In this document: in pieces, positions 15,712 to 25,132 of the stretch | Layout of the letters: every line of letters begins with the position of its first letter | Position numbering within the stretch: position 1 is the first letter of the stretch | Source of the DNA: Calditrichaceae bacterium | Lineage (GTDB): Bacteria; Calditrichota; Calditrichia; RBG-13-44-9; J075 | Direction: 5' to 3' | DNA: 64,000 nucleotides | Assembly (NCBI GenBank): GCA_013360445.1 | Contig: JABWBP010000004.1 | Location: forward strand, 1 to 64,000 | Translations under genes and position numbers: made by a program | Notes under the pieces: model-generated | What the model was told of the DNA's origin: nothing | The model's input: only the letters and a program-made list of their open reading frames with translations | Database searches by the model: none

Positions 15712-16797
15712 TTATGATTCAGCCACTCCCGAAGGAGCAGGCGGTTTCCGCCATTCGGAAAGAGCATCTCCCCGGCACGCTTCCAAAACCTTCTCCGCGT
15801 TCGCACGGGCCGCGGCGGCAGCGGTTTCTACCCGGAAGATCGAAGCAGGATCGCGTTTGGATAAGCCGTGCCGGTAGGTTTTATCGTAATAATGCCGCAG
15901 CAGTATCTCGATGCTGCCTGCCAGGTCCCCTTTCTCCAGCGCCTCCAGGGCTTTTTGAGTATGCAATCCGCCCATGCGCTCGCGCAGCCGCTCCGTGGCT
16001 TCCCGCAGCCCGGCGGGATCGCAGCTTCCGTACTCTTGCAGCAGGCGCTCAACGCGCAATTCCAGGGGCATATCCAGGAAGAGCGCCGGGGCGGCGCGCA
16101 TCTGCGCCCACAGCGGCTGGGGAAGCATCCGGGAGCCGATTTTCTGGCTTTCGTCTTCTAACCACAGGAGGCGGGAGGGATCGGCGGCGCGCCATTGGAA
16201 GGCCAGCTCATTCTCGAATTGCTGCTGGGGCGGCTGGGGCGGCTCCCCTAAGCTGCCGAAGGAGGAACCCTTGTGGCAGGCCAGCGCTTCCAGGTCGATC
16301 ACCTGCTCGCCCATTTCGCGCAGGTTTTCCAGGATTTCCGATTTGCCGGAACCGGTTCGCCCGCTCAGGATCACAATTTTCCGGGGAATCGCGAAGGTTT
16401 GCAGCGCCCAGTTGCGGTAGGCTTTGTACCCGCCTTTCAATAAGAATACATCATACCCGACCTGGTTCAATAGCCAGCCCACGCCGTTGCTGCGCATTCC
16501 CCCGCGCCAGCAATGCAGCAGCAGGGTTTTTTCCGCGGTTACTTCCCGCACCGCTTCTACCAGCCGGCGCATTTTGGGGCCGGCGTAGCTCAACCCTTCT
16601 AACATGGCCGCTTCCCGGCCAGCCCGGTGGTAGGTGGTTCCTACCAGGGCGCGTTCTTCATCGGAAAACAGGGGAAGGTTGCAAGCGCCGGGCATGTGCC
16701 CTTTGGCGAATTCGGCGGGAGTGCGCACGTCGAAAACCGGGAGGCGTTCCCGCAGGGCCATGAATTCGTCAATTGCAATGGTGTCGAGGCCGGGCAT
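15712..16797 (-). CDS. mnmH: tRNA 2-selenouridine synthase
   Basis: A 361-residue enzyme that converts 2-thiouridine at the wobble base of Lys/Glu/Gln tRNAs to 2-selenouridine via a geranylated intermediate, using selenophosphate. The N-terminal rhodanese domain (about 8-130) has the catalytic Cys C96 in LLHCWRGGMRS and the family sequence PGACNLPLFSDEERALVGTTY. The C-terminal domain carries a P-loop GRTGSGKS (about 146-153). Length matches the family. It implies selenophosphate synthetase elsewhere in the genome. Confidence 0.95.
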   Translation of the reverse strand: MPGLDTIAIDEFMALRERLPVFDVRTPAEFAKGHMPGACNLPLFSDEERALVGTTYHRAGREAAMLEGLSYAGPKMRRLVEAVREVTAEKTLLLHCWRGGMRSNGVGWLLNQVGYDVFLLKGGYKAYRNWALQTFAIPRKIVILSGRTGSGKSEILENLREMGEQVIDLEALACHKGSSFGSLGEPPQPPQQQFENELAFQWRAADPSRLLWLEDESQKIGSRMLPQPLWAQMRAAPALFLDMPLELRVERLLQEYGSCDPAGLREATERLRERMGGLHTQKALEALEKGDLAGSIEILLRHYYDKTYRHGLSKRDPASIFRVETAAAAARANAEKVLEACRGDALSEWRKPPAPSGVAES

Positions 16798-16836
16798 CCG
16801 CTTCGGGTAGTGATAAATTGTTAATACTGTTTCTTT

Positions 16837-16990
16837 GTAACTGTTCAGCCTTCAGCTATCAGCCGTCAGCTTTCAGCTTAAAAAATGCTGTACACAGCCC
16901 AAAATCGTAAACCCAAACGTGAAGACCATCACAGCAAGTATCCCTGAGAACGCTTTTTGCTGACCGCTGAAGGCTGATAGCTGAATATTA
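16837..16990. repeat. Inverted-repeat element with TCAGC-rich arms
   Basis: The left arm at 16842-16872 (TTCAGCCTTCAGCTATCAGC, then CGTCAGC) and right arm at 16959-16988 (GCTGACCGCTGAAGGCTGAT, then AGCTGAA) are imperfect inverted repeats of about 28 bp. The left end GTAACTGTTCAG resembles the termini of the elements at 5415 and 11331. The right end CTGAATATTAG is shorter, and no target duplication is evident. It lies between mnmH and the 5'-nucleotidase gene; no gene is present. Confidence 0.5.
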
Positions 16991-17015
16991 GGGTGACTTT
17001 TGCTCCACTGCGGAA

Positions 17016-18689
17016 TTACATTTGCATTTCGTCGAATTGGCGCATCCACTCCGCAGAGGGACGGGCGTTGTTGTCGCTTTTCCAGCGCCCGTCCAATGCG
17101 CTTTTCACGGGGGAGTGCATTTCGAAGTGCTGGATCAGCGCCTCGCTCACCAGCACGCCGGTAAACGCTACCAGTTCCCGGGGCAGCTCTTTCAACATTT
17201 CCAGCCCGGAGTTCCCCTCTAACAAATAATCGTTGGTCGCCACCCGGTAAATGCGCTCCGGCTCCAGGGGCTTTCCGCCGATTTCCACGCTGACCACCCG
17301 CTGGCCGTTGGGCAGGGTCTTGTTGAAAACCACCTTTGCGCCCCCGATGGCCAGTCCCCGGCTGCCCCCGGCCAGTCTTTGCTCTAAAATGCGTTTGATA
17401 TATTTTCCGTCGGCCTTAAAACTGACGATTTCGTTATCGAAAGGCAGCACTTTGAAAATATCCTCCCGGGTGACCGGCCCCTGGCGCAAATCGGCGCGAA
17501 TGCCGCCAAAGTTCATAAATGCGAAATCCGCCCCGGCGCGCTCGGCCATCACGTCGCAGATCAGGTTGTTCAGGGGCGATTCTCCCTGGCTGGAGCGCGC
17601 CAGGCTGCTGGTTGTTTCCCCGATGACGTCGCGGTAGCCTTGCTCATACAGATCTCTTTTTTTCTGCACGAACTCCGCGGTGGCGCTGTCGGGCCAGAAC
17701 TGGTCCTGCGCTAACAGCAGCAGGGAGTTTTTATCCGCAGCGTAATCATAACCGGCAATGGAGCGGGTGGGAACGTCGATATAAATGTCCACCCACCCTA
17801 AGTTGCCCCCGTTGGCGTAATTTTGCAGGCAGATGGTGTGATTGACCGGGTCTTCCCAGGCTTCCGGGTATCCCTTGTGCAGGTGCCCGCCCAACAGGAT
17901 ATCGATGCCCTTTACAAAGTGGGCGATTTCCATGGCGTTCACGTAGCCGGTCTCCAGGAGGGATTGCAGGGTCTGGGTTTTCAGCGCCTCATAGCCTTCC
18001 CGGGGATCGTAAGGGAGGCCGGTGTGCACCAGCGCCGCCACCAGGTCCACCCCCCGGGCGCGCAGTTCATCCACCGCTTTTTGCAGGGTGGTGATTTCGT
18101 TGCGGAACTCCAGGCCGCGGATGTTCTCCGGAAAACTCATCTGCTCCGTGCCCGCGGTCGAGACCCCGGTAATGCCGATCTTAAACCCGTCTTTTTCCAC
18201 AATGGCCCAGGGTTTGACCCATTCCCAGGGAGCGCCGGTTTCTTTATCGTAAATGTTGGCGGACACCCAGGGGAAGCGCGACGCTTTGATCAGCTCGATC
18301 AGGTTATCCTTCCCTAAGTCGAAATCGTGGTTGCCGGGAACCACGGCGTCATACTCCATCAGGTTCATGTACTCGATCACCGCTATTCCTTTGGAGAGGG
18401 TTCCCACCAGGGTTCCCTGGAAAATATCTCCCGCGTCGATCAGCAAGGTGGAAAACCCCGCCTCCGCTCCTTCCTCGCGCACCTGTTTGATGATGGCGGC
18501 TGCGGAGGCCGCCCCGCCCAACAACGGCGGGAATTCCGGGTTCAGGAATTCCGCTTTCTGCGGTACGATTCCCCCGTGAATGTCATTGGTAAAGAATACC
18601 GCCAGGCGGTAGGCGTTATCGAATTCTCTCGCGAAAACGGCGGCGCAGAGAAATAAGCCGGCGGCTAAAAAAGTGTTGAATCGTTTCAT
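17016..18689 (-). CDS. UshA-like secreted 5'-nucleotidase / metallophosphoesterase
   Basis: A 557-residue exported enzyme with a signal peptide (MKRFNTFLAAGLFLCAAVFA). The N-terminal calcineurin-like metal-binding domain has FTNDIHGG, LIDAGDIFQG, VPGNHDFD, ALVHTG and LGGHLHKG, giving the two-metal site in full. The C-terminal 5'-nucleotidase substrate domain has NLICDVMAE, FAFMNFGGIRADL and YRVATNDYLLEG. It probably hydrolyses nucleotides in the periplasm for phosphate and nucleoside scavenging. GGGAG precedes the ATG. It is a stand-alone gene. Confidence 0.92.
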   Translation of the reverse strand: MKRFNTFLAAGLFLCAAVFAREFDNAYRLAVFFTNDIHGGIVPQKAEFLNPEFPPLLGGAASAAAIIKQVREEGAEAGFSTLLIDAGDIFQGTLVGTLSKGIAVIEYMNLMEYDAVVPGNHDFDLGKDNLIELIKASRFPWVSANIYDKETGAPWEWVKPWAIVEKDGFKIGITGVSTAGTEQMSFPENIRGLEFRNEITTLQKAVDELRARGVDLVAALVHTGLPYDPREGYEALKTQTLQSLLETGYVNAMEIAHFVKGIDILLGGHLHKGYPEAWEDPVNHTICLQNYANGGNLGWVDIYIDVPTRSIAGYDYAADKNSLLLLAQDQFWPDSATAEFVQKKRDLYEQGYRDVIGETTSSLARSSQGESPLNNLICDVMAERAGADFAFMNFGGIRADLRQGPVTREDIFKVLPFDNEIVSFKADGKYIKRILEQRLAGGSRGLAIGGAKVVFNKTLPNGQRVVSVEIGGKPLEPERIYRVATNDYLLEGNSGLEMLKELPRELVAFTGVLVSEALIQHFEMHSPVKSALDGRWKSDNNARPSAEWMRQFDEMQM

Positions 18690-18807
18690 TTCATTGCTCC
18701 CTGTTGATCAGGAAAAATATACGGGCAGGCGGGGAGGAGTGCAAGGGTTTCGTTTTGTAAGCTGAGAAATGATCAGACATCGACGAACGAGATCGCCGGG
18801 TAGCGGG

Positions 18808-19818
18808 TCAATTCCCCAGCGCCCGCTCCGCCAGGCGGCGCAGCAACTCCCGGCTGATTCGTATCTCCGCAGGCGCCCGGCGGACCTCCACCCCGGAACC
18901 ATTGGGCTGGATGTTGAACGCAAACACGTAATTTTTGCCGGTACTGTCCTCGAACCCCAACTGCCCGAAGCGCAGATCGTTGAAAACCAGCCCCCGCTCA
19001 TCGCGCATCACCGCGAAGTAGCCTTTGGAAACCCGCATCAGCTCGGAAATCTCCCAATCATTGCGCAGGGGTTCGATGAGGCCGGTGTTGCGGTCGATGG
19101 CCTGGAAGGTTACGGTTTTTTCGGAGTCTAACAGGGAGTAATAGCCGCTCAGCGCCCGGTCGCCGCTGATCACTACCGCCCGCCAGAGGATATTATTCAA
19201 CGGCATCGGGGCAGTCATGAACGAATCATAGCGAATCTGCTGGCGTTCTAAAGACGCTTCAATGACCGAATCCACGTGCAGTTTGTTCACCACAGTCAAG
19301 CCTAAGTACGCGGTGCTGAGGCCAATTCCCAGGTAGTTGATGAAACGCCGCCGGGGAGAGGTGCGGCTGAAAAACAGCGTCGCGATCACGCAGGCCAAAA
19401 ATGGCAGGGTGTACAGCGGATCGATCACGAAAATAGTGTTGAAGGCCACCGGGTAGTTGCTGAAAGGGTAAAAAAGCTGGGTTCCGTAGGTGGTAAAGCT
19501 GTCCAGGAGCATGTGCGTAAACAATCCCCAGAAACTCAAATGCGCCCACTGTTTCCACCCTACCCCTTCGTCGCGGTGGATTTTGCTGATGATCCAGCCT
19601 AACAGCGGGGCAAACACGATTGCAAAGAGGATCGAGTGCGACAGCCCGCGATGAAAAACCAGCCGCTGCACCGGCTCCATGAAGGCGGCGACGGCTACAT
19701 CGAGGTCCGGAATGGTGCCCGCGACCGCTCCCCAGAGCAGCGCCTTGTTGCCGGCTTTTTTTCCCAGCACTGCTTCGCCGACCGCGGCGCCGAGGGTAAT
19801 TTGCGTCAAGGAATCCAT
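18808..19818 (-). CDS. YdjM/DUF457-type membrane-bound metal-dependent hydrolase
   Basis: A 336-residue protein of the PF04307 family. The N-terminal signature MDSLTQITLGAAVGEAVLG, the metal-binding motifs FHRGLSHSILF and HMLLDSFTTYGTQ, and about five hydrophobic segments in the first 180 residues place it in the inner membrane. The C-terminal 150 residues are soluble and specific to a subgroup. The activity of the family is poorly defined; members are linked to membrane stress or lipid turnover. The ribosome-binding site is weak (GGAAAT). Confidence 0.85.
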   Translation of the reverse strand: MDSLTQITLGAAVGEAVLGKKAGNKALLWGAVAGTIPDLDVAVAAFMEPVQRLVFHRGLSHSILFAIVFAPLLGWIISKIHRDEGVGWKQWAHLSFWGLFTHMLLDSFTTYGTQLFYPFSNYPVAFNTIFVIDPLYTLPFLACVIATLFFSRTSPRRRFINYLGIGLSTAYLGLTVVNKLHVDSVIEASLERQQIRYDSFMTAPMPLNNILWRAVVISGDRALSGYYSLLDSEKTVTFQAIDRNTGLIEPLRNDWEISELMRVSKGYFAVMRDERGLVFNDLRFGQLGFEDSTGKNYVFAFNIQPNGSGVEVRRAPAEIRISRELLRRLAERALGN

Positions 19819-19841
19819 TTAGTAATTTCCGGTTTTATTTT

Positions 19842-19886
19842 CACGTTTACATGCGCTCCGCCTCAAACGGAGAGCATATAAACGTG
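19842..19886. repeat. 19-bp stem hairpin in the YdjM-like gene leader
   Basis: CACGTTTACATGCGCTCCG (19842-19860) pairs with CGGAGAGCATATAAACGTG (19868-19886), 17 of 19 positions, around a 7-base loop. It lies about 25 bp before the start codon of the minus-strand gene at 19818, so it would be in the leader if transcription starts farther upstream. It could be regulatory or a repeat. Confidence 0.55.
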
Positions 19887-19990
19887 CTGTGAGGGGCGGA
19901 GTTCCCTTGCCGCCCAAAAGGCCGGAATATGCGCCTGCAATTCGGTTTACGCCGGCGCATATTATGCAAATAAGTTTGTATCACATGACA

Positions 19991-22060
19991 CTATCGCAGC
20001 AAGACCATTTTCCTTGCCTCTACCTGCTCCCCGGCGCTCAGGCGGTAAATATATATCCCGCTGGCGGCGTCCCCGGCGTTCCAGCTTCGCACGTGCACGC
20101 CGGCGTTCAGCGTCTCGTCCACCAGTGTGGCCAGCTCCCGGCCCAGGAGGTCATAGACCTTCAAGGTAACCCGGGCGCGCGCCGGCAGGTCGAAACGGAT
20201 GGTGGTGCTCGGATTAAAGGGATTGGGATAATTCTGGCCGAGCAGAAAGCGGCGGGGTATTTCCGGCCGGCTGCCATCTTCGATTGCTACCACCCCGCCG
20301 GTGGTGGTGCGCAGGATGGCGCCGTCATCCCCCACGATGGTTCCGGTGCTGGCGTCGCTGAAATAGACGGATTCTAAACTTTTATTGGTTTTGCTGTCCT
20401 GCTCTTCCCAGGTAACGCCGCCGTCGGTAGTGCGCAGGACAAGCCCATTGCTGCCGACCGCCGCGCCGTGGCTGGCGTCGCCGAAGGAGACTTTTAAGAG
20501 AGTGTTGCCTGCGTGATGCTGGGAAATCCAGGCAGCGCCTCCGTTGGTGGTGCGCAGTATCTCGCCATTCGCGTTCACGATCCAGCCGGTGTTGGCGTCG
20601 ATGAAGCATACCCCATACACGTAAAATGTGGACCCGCTGCTTTGGGGAGTCCAGGTGGCCCCGCCGTCGGTGGTGCGCACAATCGCCCCGCCCACCGCGG
20701 TGCCGGTGTTGGCATCCGTAAAATAGACGTCGAAAAGCGGCTGGGTGGTTCCGCTGGTCTGCTGCGTCCAGGTGCTGCCTCCGTCGGTGGTGCGGAAAAT
20801 GCTCCCGCCGGTACCCACAATCGTGCCGTTATTAACATCGGTAAAATGAACGGCGAAGTGGGCGGTATTAACCCCGGTGGTCTGGCTGAACCAGTCAGCG
20901 CCGCCGTCCGTAGTGCGAAAAATGACGCCCGCCGTTCCCACCACGACAGCGGTGTTCGCGTCAATGACGGAAACGCCCCGCAGGGTAATGTTATTCCCCA
21001 TGTTATGCTGAATCCAGTTGGCCCCGCCGTTGGTGGTGCGCATGATAAGCCCGTTATTGCCTGCCGCAACGCCAAAGTCCGGCCCGCTGAAGGAGACGTC
21101 GCGAAGTGGAGTAATCGGCCCGCTGTGCAGGCTGGCCCAGGCGTCGCCGCCGTCGGTGGTGCGCAGCATGGCGCCGTAAGCTCCCACGGCCATTCCATGG
21201 TTGGCGTCGATGAATGACACGGCGAACAGCGCGCGGTCAGTGCCGCTAACCTGGGGCGCCCAGGTTGCGCCGCCGTCGGTGGTGCGGATCGTGGCGCCGT
21301 TGATTCCCACGGCGGTACCGTTATTTTCCACGTAGCAAACGCTGCGTAGAATTGCACCCACGGGGTAGGATTGGTTGTTCCAATTGGCCCCGCCGTCGGT
21401 GGTGCGAAGCATGAATCCCACGCTCGTCACAATTGTGCCGATATCGGCGTCAACAAAAGAGACACTATTGAGTTGAGTCCCCGTGCCGCTTACCTGGCTG
21501 GTCCATAAATTTCCGCCGTCGGTGGTGCGAAGAATGGCCCCGCCGTTTCCCACCGCCGTTCCGGTGTTAACGTCGCTGAAGAAAACCCCATAAAGGGGGT
21601 TTGTCACCGGGGTGGTTTGGGGATTCCAGGTTGCGCCGCCGTCGGTAGTGTGCATGATGGTTCCCCCCAGCCCCACCGCAGTACCGATATTGGCGTCGCT
21701 AAAGGTGACGGCCAGAAGATTGGTCGGCATCTGAGTTTCGATCCAGCTGGCTCCGCCGTCGGTAGTGCGCACCATGGTGACAAAATTTCCCACCGCAACC
21801 CCGTGGTTGGGGTCGGTGAAGTCCACCCCGAAGAGCCAGCTTTTGCTGCCGCTTCGCTGGTTGATCCAGGTAGCGCCGCCGTCGGTGGTGCGCAGGATAG
21901 TGCCGGCCTCTCCTACCGCCACGGCAGTATTGGCGTCGATTACGGTAAGTGCGGAGAGCTCATTTCCCTGCGGCAGCGGGTTTTGCCAGAACCAGCCGCC
22001 TTCCGCGAAAGCTGTCTCTGCGCCGAGCGCAAAGAGAAAACACAAAATGATCCTTTGCAT
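19991..22060 (-). CDS. T9SS-sorted protein with 14 Ycf48/BNR-like RTTDGG repeats
   Basis: A 689-residue secreted protein: signal peptide (MQRIILCFLFALGAETAFA), then 14 repeats of about 43 residues, each with a core such as AVGxxGxILRTTDGGATW. They should form beta-propeller blades like the Ycf48 photosystem assembly factor and sialidase-type propellers. The last 80 residues are a T9SS-like sorting domain (QNYPNPFNPSTTIRFDL, then VYDLLGREL and the terminus KMVLLR). It is expected to be exported and attached or released at the cell surface. Ligand unknown. AGGAG precedes the ATG. The repeat DNA is conserved enough to recombine. Confidence 0.88.
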   Translation of the reverse strand: MQRIILCFLFALGAETAFAEGGWFWQNPLPQGNELSALTVIDANTAVAVGEAGTILRTTDGGATWINQRSGSKSWLFGVDFTDPNHGVAVGNFVTMVRTTDGGASWIETQMPTNLLAVTFSDANIGTAVGLGGTIMHTTDGGATWNPQTTPVTNPLYGVFFSDVNTGTAVGNGGAILRTTDGGNLWTSQVSGTGTQLNSVSFVDADIGTIVTSVGFMLRTTDGGANWNNQSYPVGAILRSVCYVENNGTAVGINGATIRTTDGGATWAPQVSGTDRALFAVSFIDANHGMAVGAYGAMLRTTDGGDAWASLHSGPITPLRDVSFSGPDFGVAAGNNGLIMRTTNGGANWIQHNMGNNITLRGVSVIDANTAVVVGTAGVIFRTTDGGADWFSQTTGVNTAHFAVHFTDVNNGTIVGTGGSIFRTTDGGSTWTQQTSGTTQPLFDVYFTDANTGTAVGGAIVRTTDGGATWTPQSSGSTFYVYGVCFIDANTGWIVNANGEILRTTNGGAAWISQHHAGNTLLKVSFGDASHGAAVGSNGLVLRTTDGGVTWEEQDSKTNKSLESVYFSDASTGTIVGDDGAILRTTTGGVVAIEDGSRPEIPRRFLLGQNYPNPFNPSTTIRFDLPARARVTLKVYDLLGRELATLVDETLNAGVHVRSWNAGDAASGIYIYRLSAGEQVEARKMVLLR

Positions 22061-22497
22061 GGTAATTCTCCTGAGTTTAGTTGGACTTGTCGGGGATTAG
22101 CATCATGCTCGATTCCGGTGGTAAAAAAAATCCACCCCGGGGCTGCCGGAAATTTTTTTGAATTACTGCCGAGATCTGTTTGGGTTTAATGGGTGATCAG
22201 TGAGCGGTCAGGCAAATCCCGCGAGCTATCGGCATTCCGCCGCTTTTATTTTTGGTATCGCGCAGGAAAAGATAACCCCTCATGCGGAAGATGTCAACCG
22301 GAAAAGTTACCCTGCGCTCATAATTCAGTCCCCAACTCCTTGAATCAGCGCCCCCCGGGAAGCGGAGAAGATGCGATGGAGCGAGAGGAAGCCGGCTTCC
22401 CGATCTTTTCCGTTGAAAGAAACCGGCAAAATCCCTATTTTCGGATTGGTTCGGATTTCATCCTAAATTGAGCAAACACTCACCGGCGAGGTAGAAA
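22061..22497. other. 437-bp intergenic region
   Basis: It lies between divergent genes, so it must hold both promoters. No credible gene, hairpin or operator was recognised. A GC-rich tract covers 22330-22400. Confidence 0.4.
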
Positions 22498-22932
22498 ATG
22501 CTCTTAGAGGACAATAAATCATTGGTTCGACGTTTCTATGAAGAGGTCGTCAACACCGGGAAAGTGGATTTGATTGAAAACTTCATCTCCCCCGAATATA
22601 CCGAGGTACACGAGGGGAAAAGATACGCCACTGGTATTGAGGGGGCCAAAGCGCATATCCTTGGCGTCCGGCAGACTTACCCGGATCTTCATATTGAGAT
22701 CGAGCAACAAATTGCCGAAGGAGAATGGGTGGTTAGCTGCATTACCGCAAGAGGAACGCATGAAGGATCGTGGCTGGGCATTGCGCCGACCGGGAAACCG
22801 CTGGTTTTTACCGGCGTGAACGTTGACCGCGTGGTTGGCGGCCGCATTGTGGAGCATGGCGGCGCCGCCAACATGCTCGGCCCGTTGTTGGAGATTGGAG
22901 CAATCAAAGCAGCGGGCGCAGATTTAGAATAA
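22498..22932 (+). CDS. SnoaL-like / ester cyclase family protein
   Basis: A 144-residue NTF2-fold protein. LLEDNKSLVRRFYEEVVNTGKVDLIENFISPEY, then GAKAHILGVRQTYPDLHIEIEQQIAEGEWVV and GIAPTGKPLVFTGVNVDRVVGGRIVEHGG, are characteristic of the SnoaL ester-cyclase group. Such proteins range from polyketide cyclases to uncharacterised small-molecule-binding enzymes. No biosynthetic cluster is nearby, so the substrate is unknown. GAGG precedes the ATG. Confidence 0.82.
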   Translation: MLLEDNKSLVRRFYEEVVNTGKVDLIENFISPEYTEVHEGKRYATGIEGAKAHILGVRQTYPDLHIEIEQQIAEGEWVVSCITARGTHEGSWLGIAPTGKPLVFTGVNVDRVVGGRIVEHGGAANMLGPLLEIGAIKAAGADLE

Positions 22933-23095
22933 AACTCGCCGAACAGCCGGCTCAGCGGACGGCGCATACGCCGCGCCGCCGCGGTAGCGAGTGATATATG
23001 AAAAATCAATGCAGGGAAGCGAGGGAGAGATGCCGGCCGATCCGGATTCCAGAGGCAAGATTGTGTTTCAGAGAGATTTTTCACCGGTCCACGGT

Positions 23096-23803
23096 TCAAA
23101 CCTGAGTGCTATATACTAGGTAAACCCCGCCCAACATCACCAATACCCCGCAGGCGCGTTTGAGGTATAATACATTTGAAGAATCTTCCGACCAGTTCAG
23201 GTAACGCTGAACCCACTGGCCGGCCGTTCCCGCCGCCACAATGACGGCAATATGCCCAATCCCAAAAGCCAGCAGCAGGCTATTGGCCTGAAGCAAGCTT
23301 TGCCGGGAAACGTGGAATACAATCCCCAGCACCGGGGCCATGTAGGCAAAGGTGCATGGCCCCAACCCGATGCCGAAGATCAAGCCTAACGCCAGGGCGC
23401 CGGGCCAGCTTCGCGAGCGGTTTCCCGGTTGGGGAGAAAAACCGCCCCAGTTCAATTTGATCACGTCTAACAGGTACAATCCCACTAGGAAAAAAACTCC
23501 CGCCACCAGCCAGTTGCCCCAGGTCCCCACGTCGCCCATCAGCCGCCCCATGGAAGCGGTGATCGCGCCGATGAGGGCGATCGTGACCAGGATGCCGGTC
23601 GCAAACACCGTGGACATGGCAAAGGAGCGCCGGGTGGTCGCCTCCCCCCGGCTGGTAATGTAACCGATGATCAGGGGAATGCTGGAAAGATGGCAGGGGC
23701 TGAGCAGGATGCTCAACACCCCCCACAAAAACGCCGCGCCCAGCGCCAGTTGAAAGCTGCCTTGCAGGGCGCGGGTCAGTTCGGAAAATAGTTCGGTAAT
23801 CAT
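23096..23803 (-). CDS. ccdA: CcdA-type transmembrane thiol-disulfide transporter
   Basis: A 235-residue membrane protein with about six TM helices and the two CcdA/DsbD-type cysteine motifs: LSPCHLSSIPLI near residue 36 and GLGPCTFAYMAP near residue 150. It passes electrons from cytoplasmic thioredoxin to exported thiol proteins. The obvious client is the thioredoxin-like lipoprotein encoded 10 bp upstream. It is the last gene of the arsenic/thiol cluster. Confidence 0.88.
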   Translation of the reverse strand: MITELFSELTRALQGSFQLALGAAFLWGVLSILLSPCHLSSIPLIIGYITSRGEATTRRSFAMSTVFATGILVTIALIGAITASMGRLMGDVGTWGNWLVAGVFFLVGLYLLDVIKLNWGGFSPQPGNRSRSWPGALALGLIFGIGLGPCTFAYMAPVLGIVFHVSRQSLLQANSLLLAFGIGHIAVIVAAGTAGQWVQRYLNWSEDSSNVLYLKRACGVLVMLGGVYLVYSTQV

Positions 23804-23813
23804 TCGCTGCTGC

Positions 23814-24233
23814 TCAACTGCTGGTTTTGACGGTTAATCCCTGCGCTTGCAAAAAGGCGTCGATCTCTTCTTCGGGAAAGAATCCTTCATGGCGCATAAT
23901 TTCATTTCCATATTCATCCAAAAATACCTGGGTGGGAATCAAGCGAATGCCAAATTGCTGCGCATAATGCCGCTGATCCGGTTTCCAGACGTCGTAGAAG
24001 ATCACTTTCACCTGGCCGTCGTATTTTTTCTCGATGGAGGCCATAATCGGCTGCATTTTCCGGCAGGGAATGCAGTTGACCGAGCCAAGTTCCACGAAGG
24101 TAATTTTGGCCGGATTTTCTGCTTTTTGGACGGCAACGGATGGCTGCGCCTCCCCCGGGCGGCTGTCCGCCCCGCAGGCCAGCAATAAAAACAGGGAAGT
24201 TAATGCGATTGAAATCATCAGGATTCGTTTCAT
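23814..24233 (-). CDS. Thioredoxin-fold lipoprotein (CIPC)
   Basis: A 139-residue lipoprotein (lipobox LLAC near residue 20) with one thioredoxin domain. The redox motif is CIPC in ELGSVNCIPCRKMQP, the cis-Pro is in RLIPTQVFLD, and the EGFFPEEEI end is family-typical. It acts in the periplasm and should be kept reduced by the CcdA protein encoded next. GGAGG lies within the end of the preceding gene, one base separates the two reading frames, and translation is probably coupled. Confidence 0.87.
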   Translation of the reverse strand: MKRILMISIALTSLFLLLACGADSRPGEAQPSVAVQKAENPAKITFVELGSVNCIPCRKMQPIMASIEKKYDGQVKVIFYDVWKPDQRHYAQQFGIRLIPTQVFLDEYGNEIMRHEGFFPEEEIDAFLQAQGLTVKTSS

Positions 24234-24234
24234 A

Positions 24235-24474
24235 TTACTGCGCCTCCTTTAACCATTGCAGGATTTGTTCGTCTTTGGGAATGATCCCGTTGCTTTTCAA
24301 TTGTTCATTGATCACCAGGCCGGGGGTGCGCACGATGCCGTAGGCGATCATTTCCGAAATATCGCTGACTTTTTGCACTTCGCCCTCAATCTGATGTGAT
24401 GTTACCAGCTCGCGCACCTTTTGTTCTAAAGCGCGGCAGCGGGCGCAGCCGGGTCCTAAAACTTTGATAACCAT
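24235..24474 (-). CDS. Small thioredoxin-like protein (CARC)
   Basis: A 79-residue cytoplasmic protein of the thioredoxin_3 / redox-active disulfide protein 2 type. It starts MVIKVLGPGCARCRALEQ with the CARC motif, and has the cis-Pro in GIVRTPGLVINEQL. Such proteins often sit beside CcdA or ArsP-like permeases. Probably it hands electrons on within this cluster. A strong GGAGG is seven bases before the ATG. It is a paralogue of the CINC protein at 27280-27525. Confidence 0.87.
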   Translation of the reverse strand: MVIKVLGPGCARCRALEQKVRELVTSHQIEGEVQKVSDISEMIAYGIVRTPGLVINEQLKSNGIIPKDEQILQWLKEAQ

Positions 24475-24592
24475 GTCGTTTCCTCCGTAAGTGAATCCGT
24501 TTTAAAATTTATTTTCCGATTCTCCTTCTCCACCACTCCATTACTCCATTACTCCAATACTCCCCCCGAAGGGGCAGGCACCCCTCCACTAC

Positions 24593-25117
24593 TCACCTTA
24601 AACCATCACTCTCAACCGGAAACCCCTTCTCTTCCCAGCGCCAGAAACCCTCCGCGATAATTACCCGGGTAAATCCGTTGAACACCATGCCCTCCGCGCC
24701 GGAACGGGAGACGATGCACAAATGGGTGTTGCAATACACCACGATGCGGGCATCGCCGGGGATTTGGGAAAGCGTTTTGGCGTATTTGGGCGCGGAGACG
24801 CTGTCGTAAGGCACGTTGATGGCCCCGGGAATATGCCCGGCGAAAAATTCATCCGCTCCCCGGGCGTCGATGAACAACGCCGATTTTTCCCTGAAAATTC
24901 TGAACGCATCGCCGGCGGCAAGCACCGGGATTTCCTTTCCGGCGGCGAGCAATTGGTAAACATTATAACTGCTGTCCAAAAACGCTTCCGCCGGAAAAAA
25001 TTCTTCGATGAATGGATTGCCCGCGCCACCCGTACCCGGGGTGGCAGGCTTTTCCTGCGCGAGAAGAAAAGACAACCCCGCGCCGGTTAAAAAAAGTATC
25101 ATCCAAAATTTTTGCAT
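24593..25117 (-). CDS. Exported rhodanese-like protein
   Basis: A 174-residue protein with a signal peptide (MQKFWMILFLTGAGLSFLLAQ) and a single rhodanese domain: ALFIDARGADEFFAGHIPGAINVPYD, then the active-site region VVYCNTHLCIVSRSGA. The active loop CNTHLC differs from the standard CxxGxRS, so sulfurtransferase specificity is uncertain. It lies between the TSUP permease and thioredoxin genes, fitting a role in periplasmic sulfur or thiol handling. The 118-bp spacer downstream holds a CTCC-repeat tract only. Confidence 0.82.
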   Translation of the reverse strand: MQKFWMILFLTGAGLSFLLAQEKPATPGTGGAGNPFIEEFFPAEAFLDSSYNVYQLLAAGKEIPVLAAGDAFRIFREKSALFIDARGADEFFAGHIPGAINVPYDSVSAPKYAKTLSQIPGDARIVVYCNTHLCIVSRSGAEGMVFNGFTRVIIAEGFWRWEEKGFPVESDGLR

Positions 25118-25132
25118 AATAATCTGTTTCCT

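Noticed and set aside
15714-16763. Long plus-strand open frame (349 codons) opposite mnmH
   Set aside because: It is the GC-rich antisense shadow of a well-recognised enzyme, is Arg/Pro/Ala-rich and has no domain.
22193-22471. Open frame of 92 codons before the SnoaL-like gene
   Set aside because: No ribosome-binding site or domain, and it fills a divergent promoter region.
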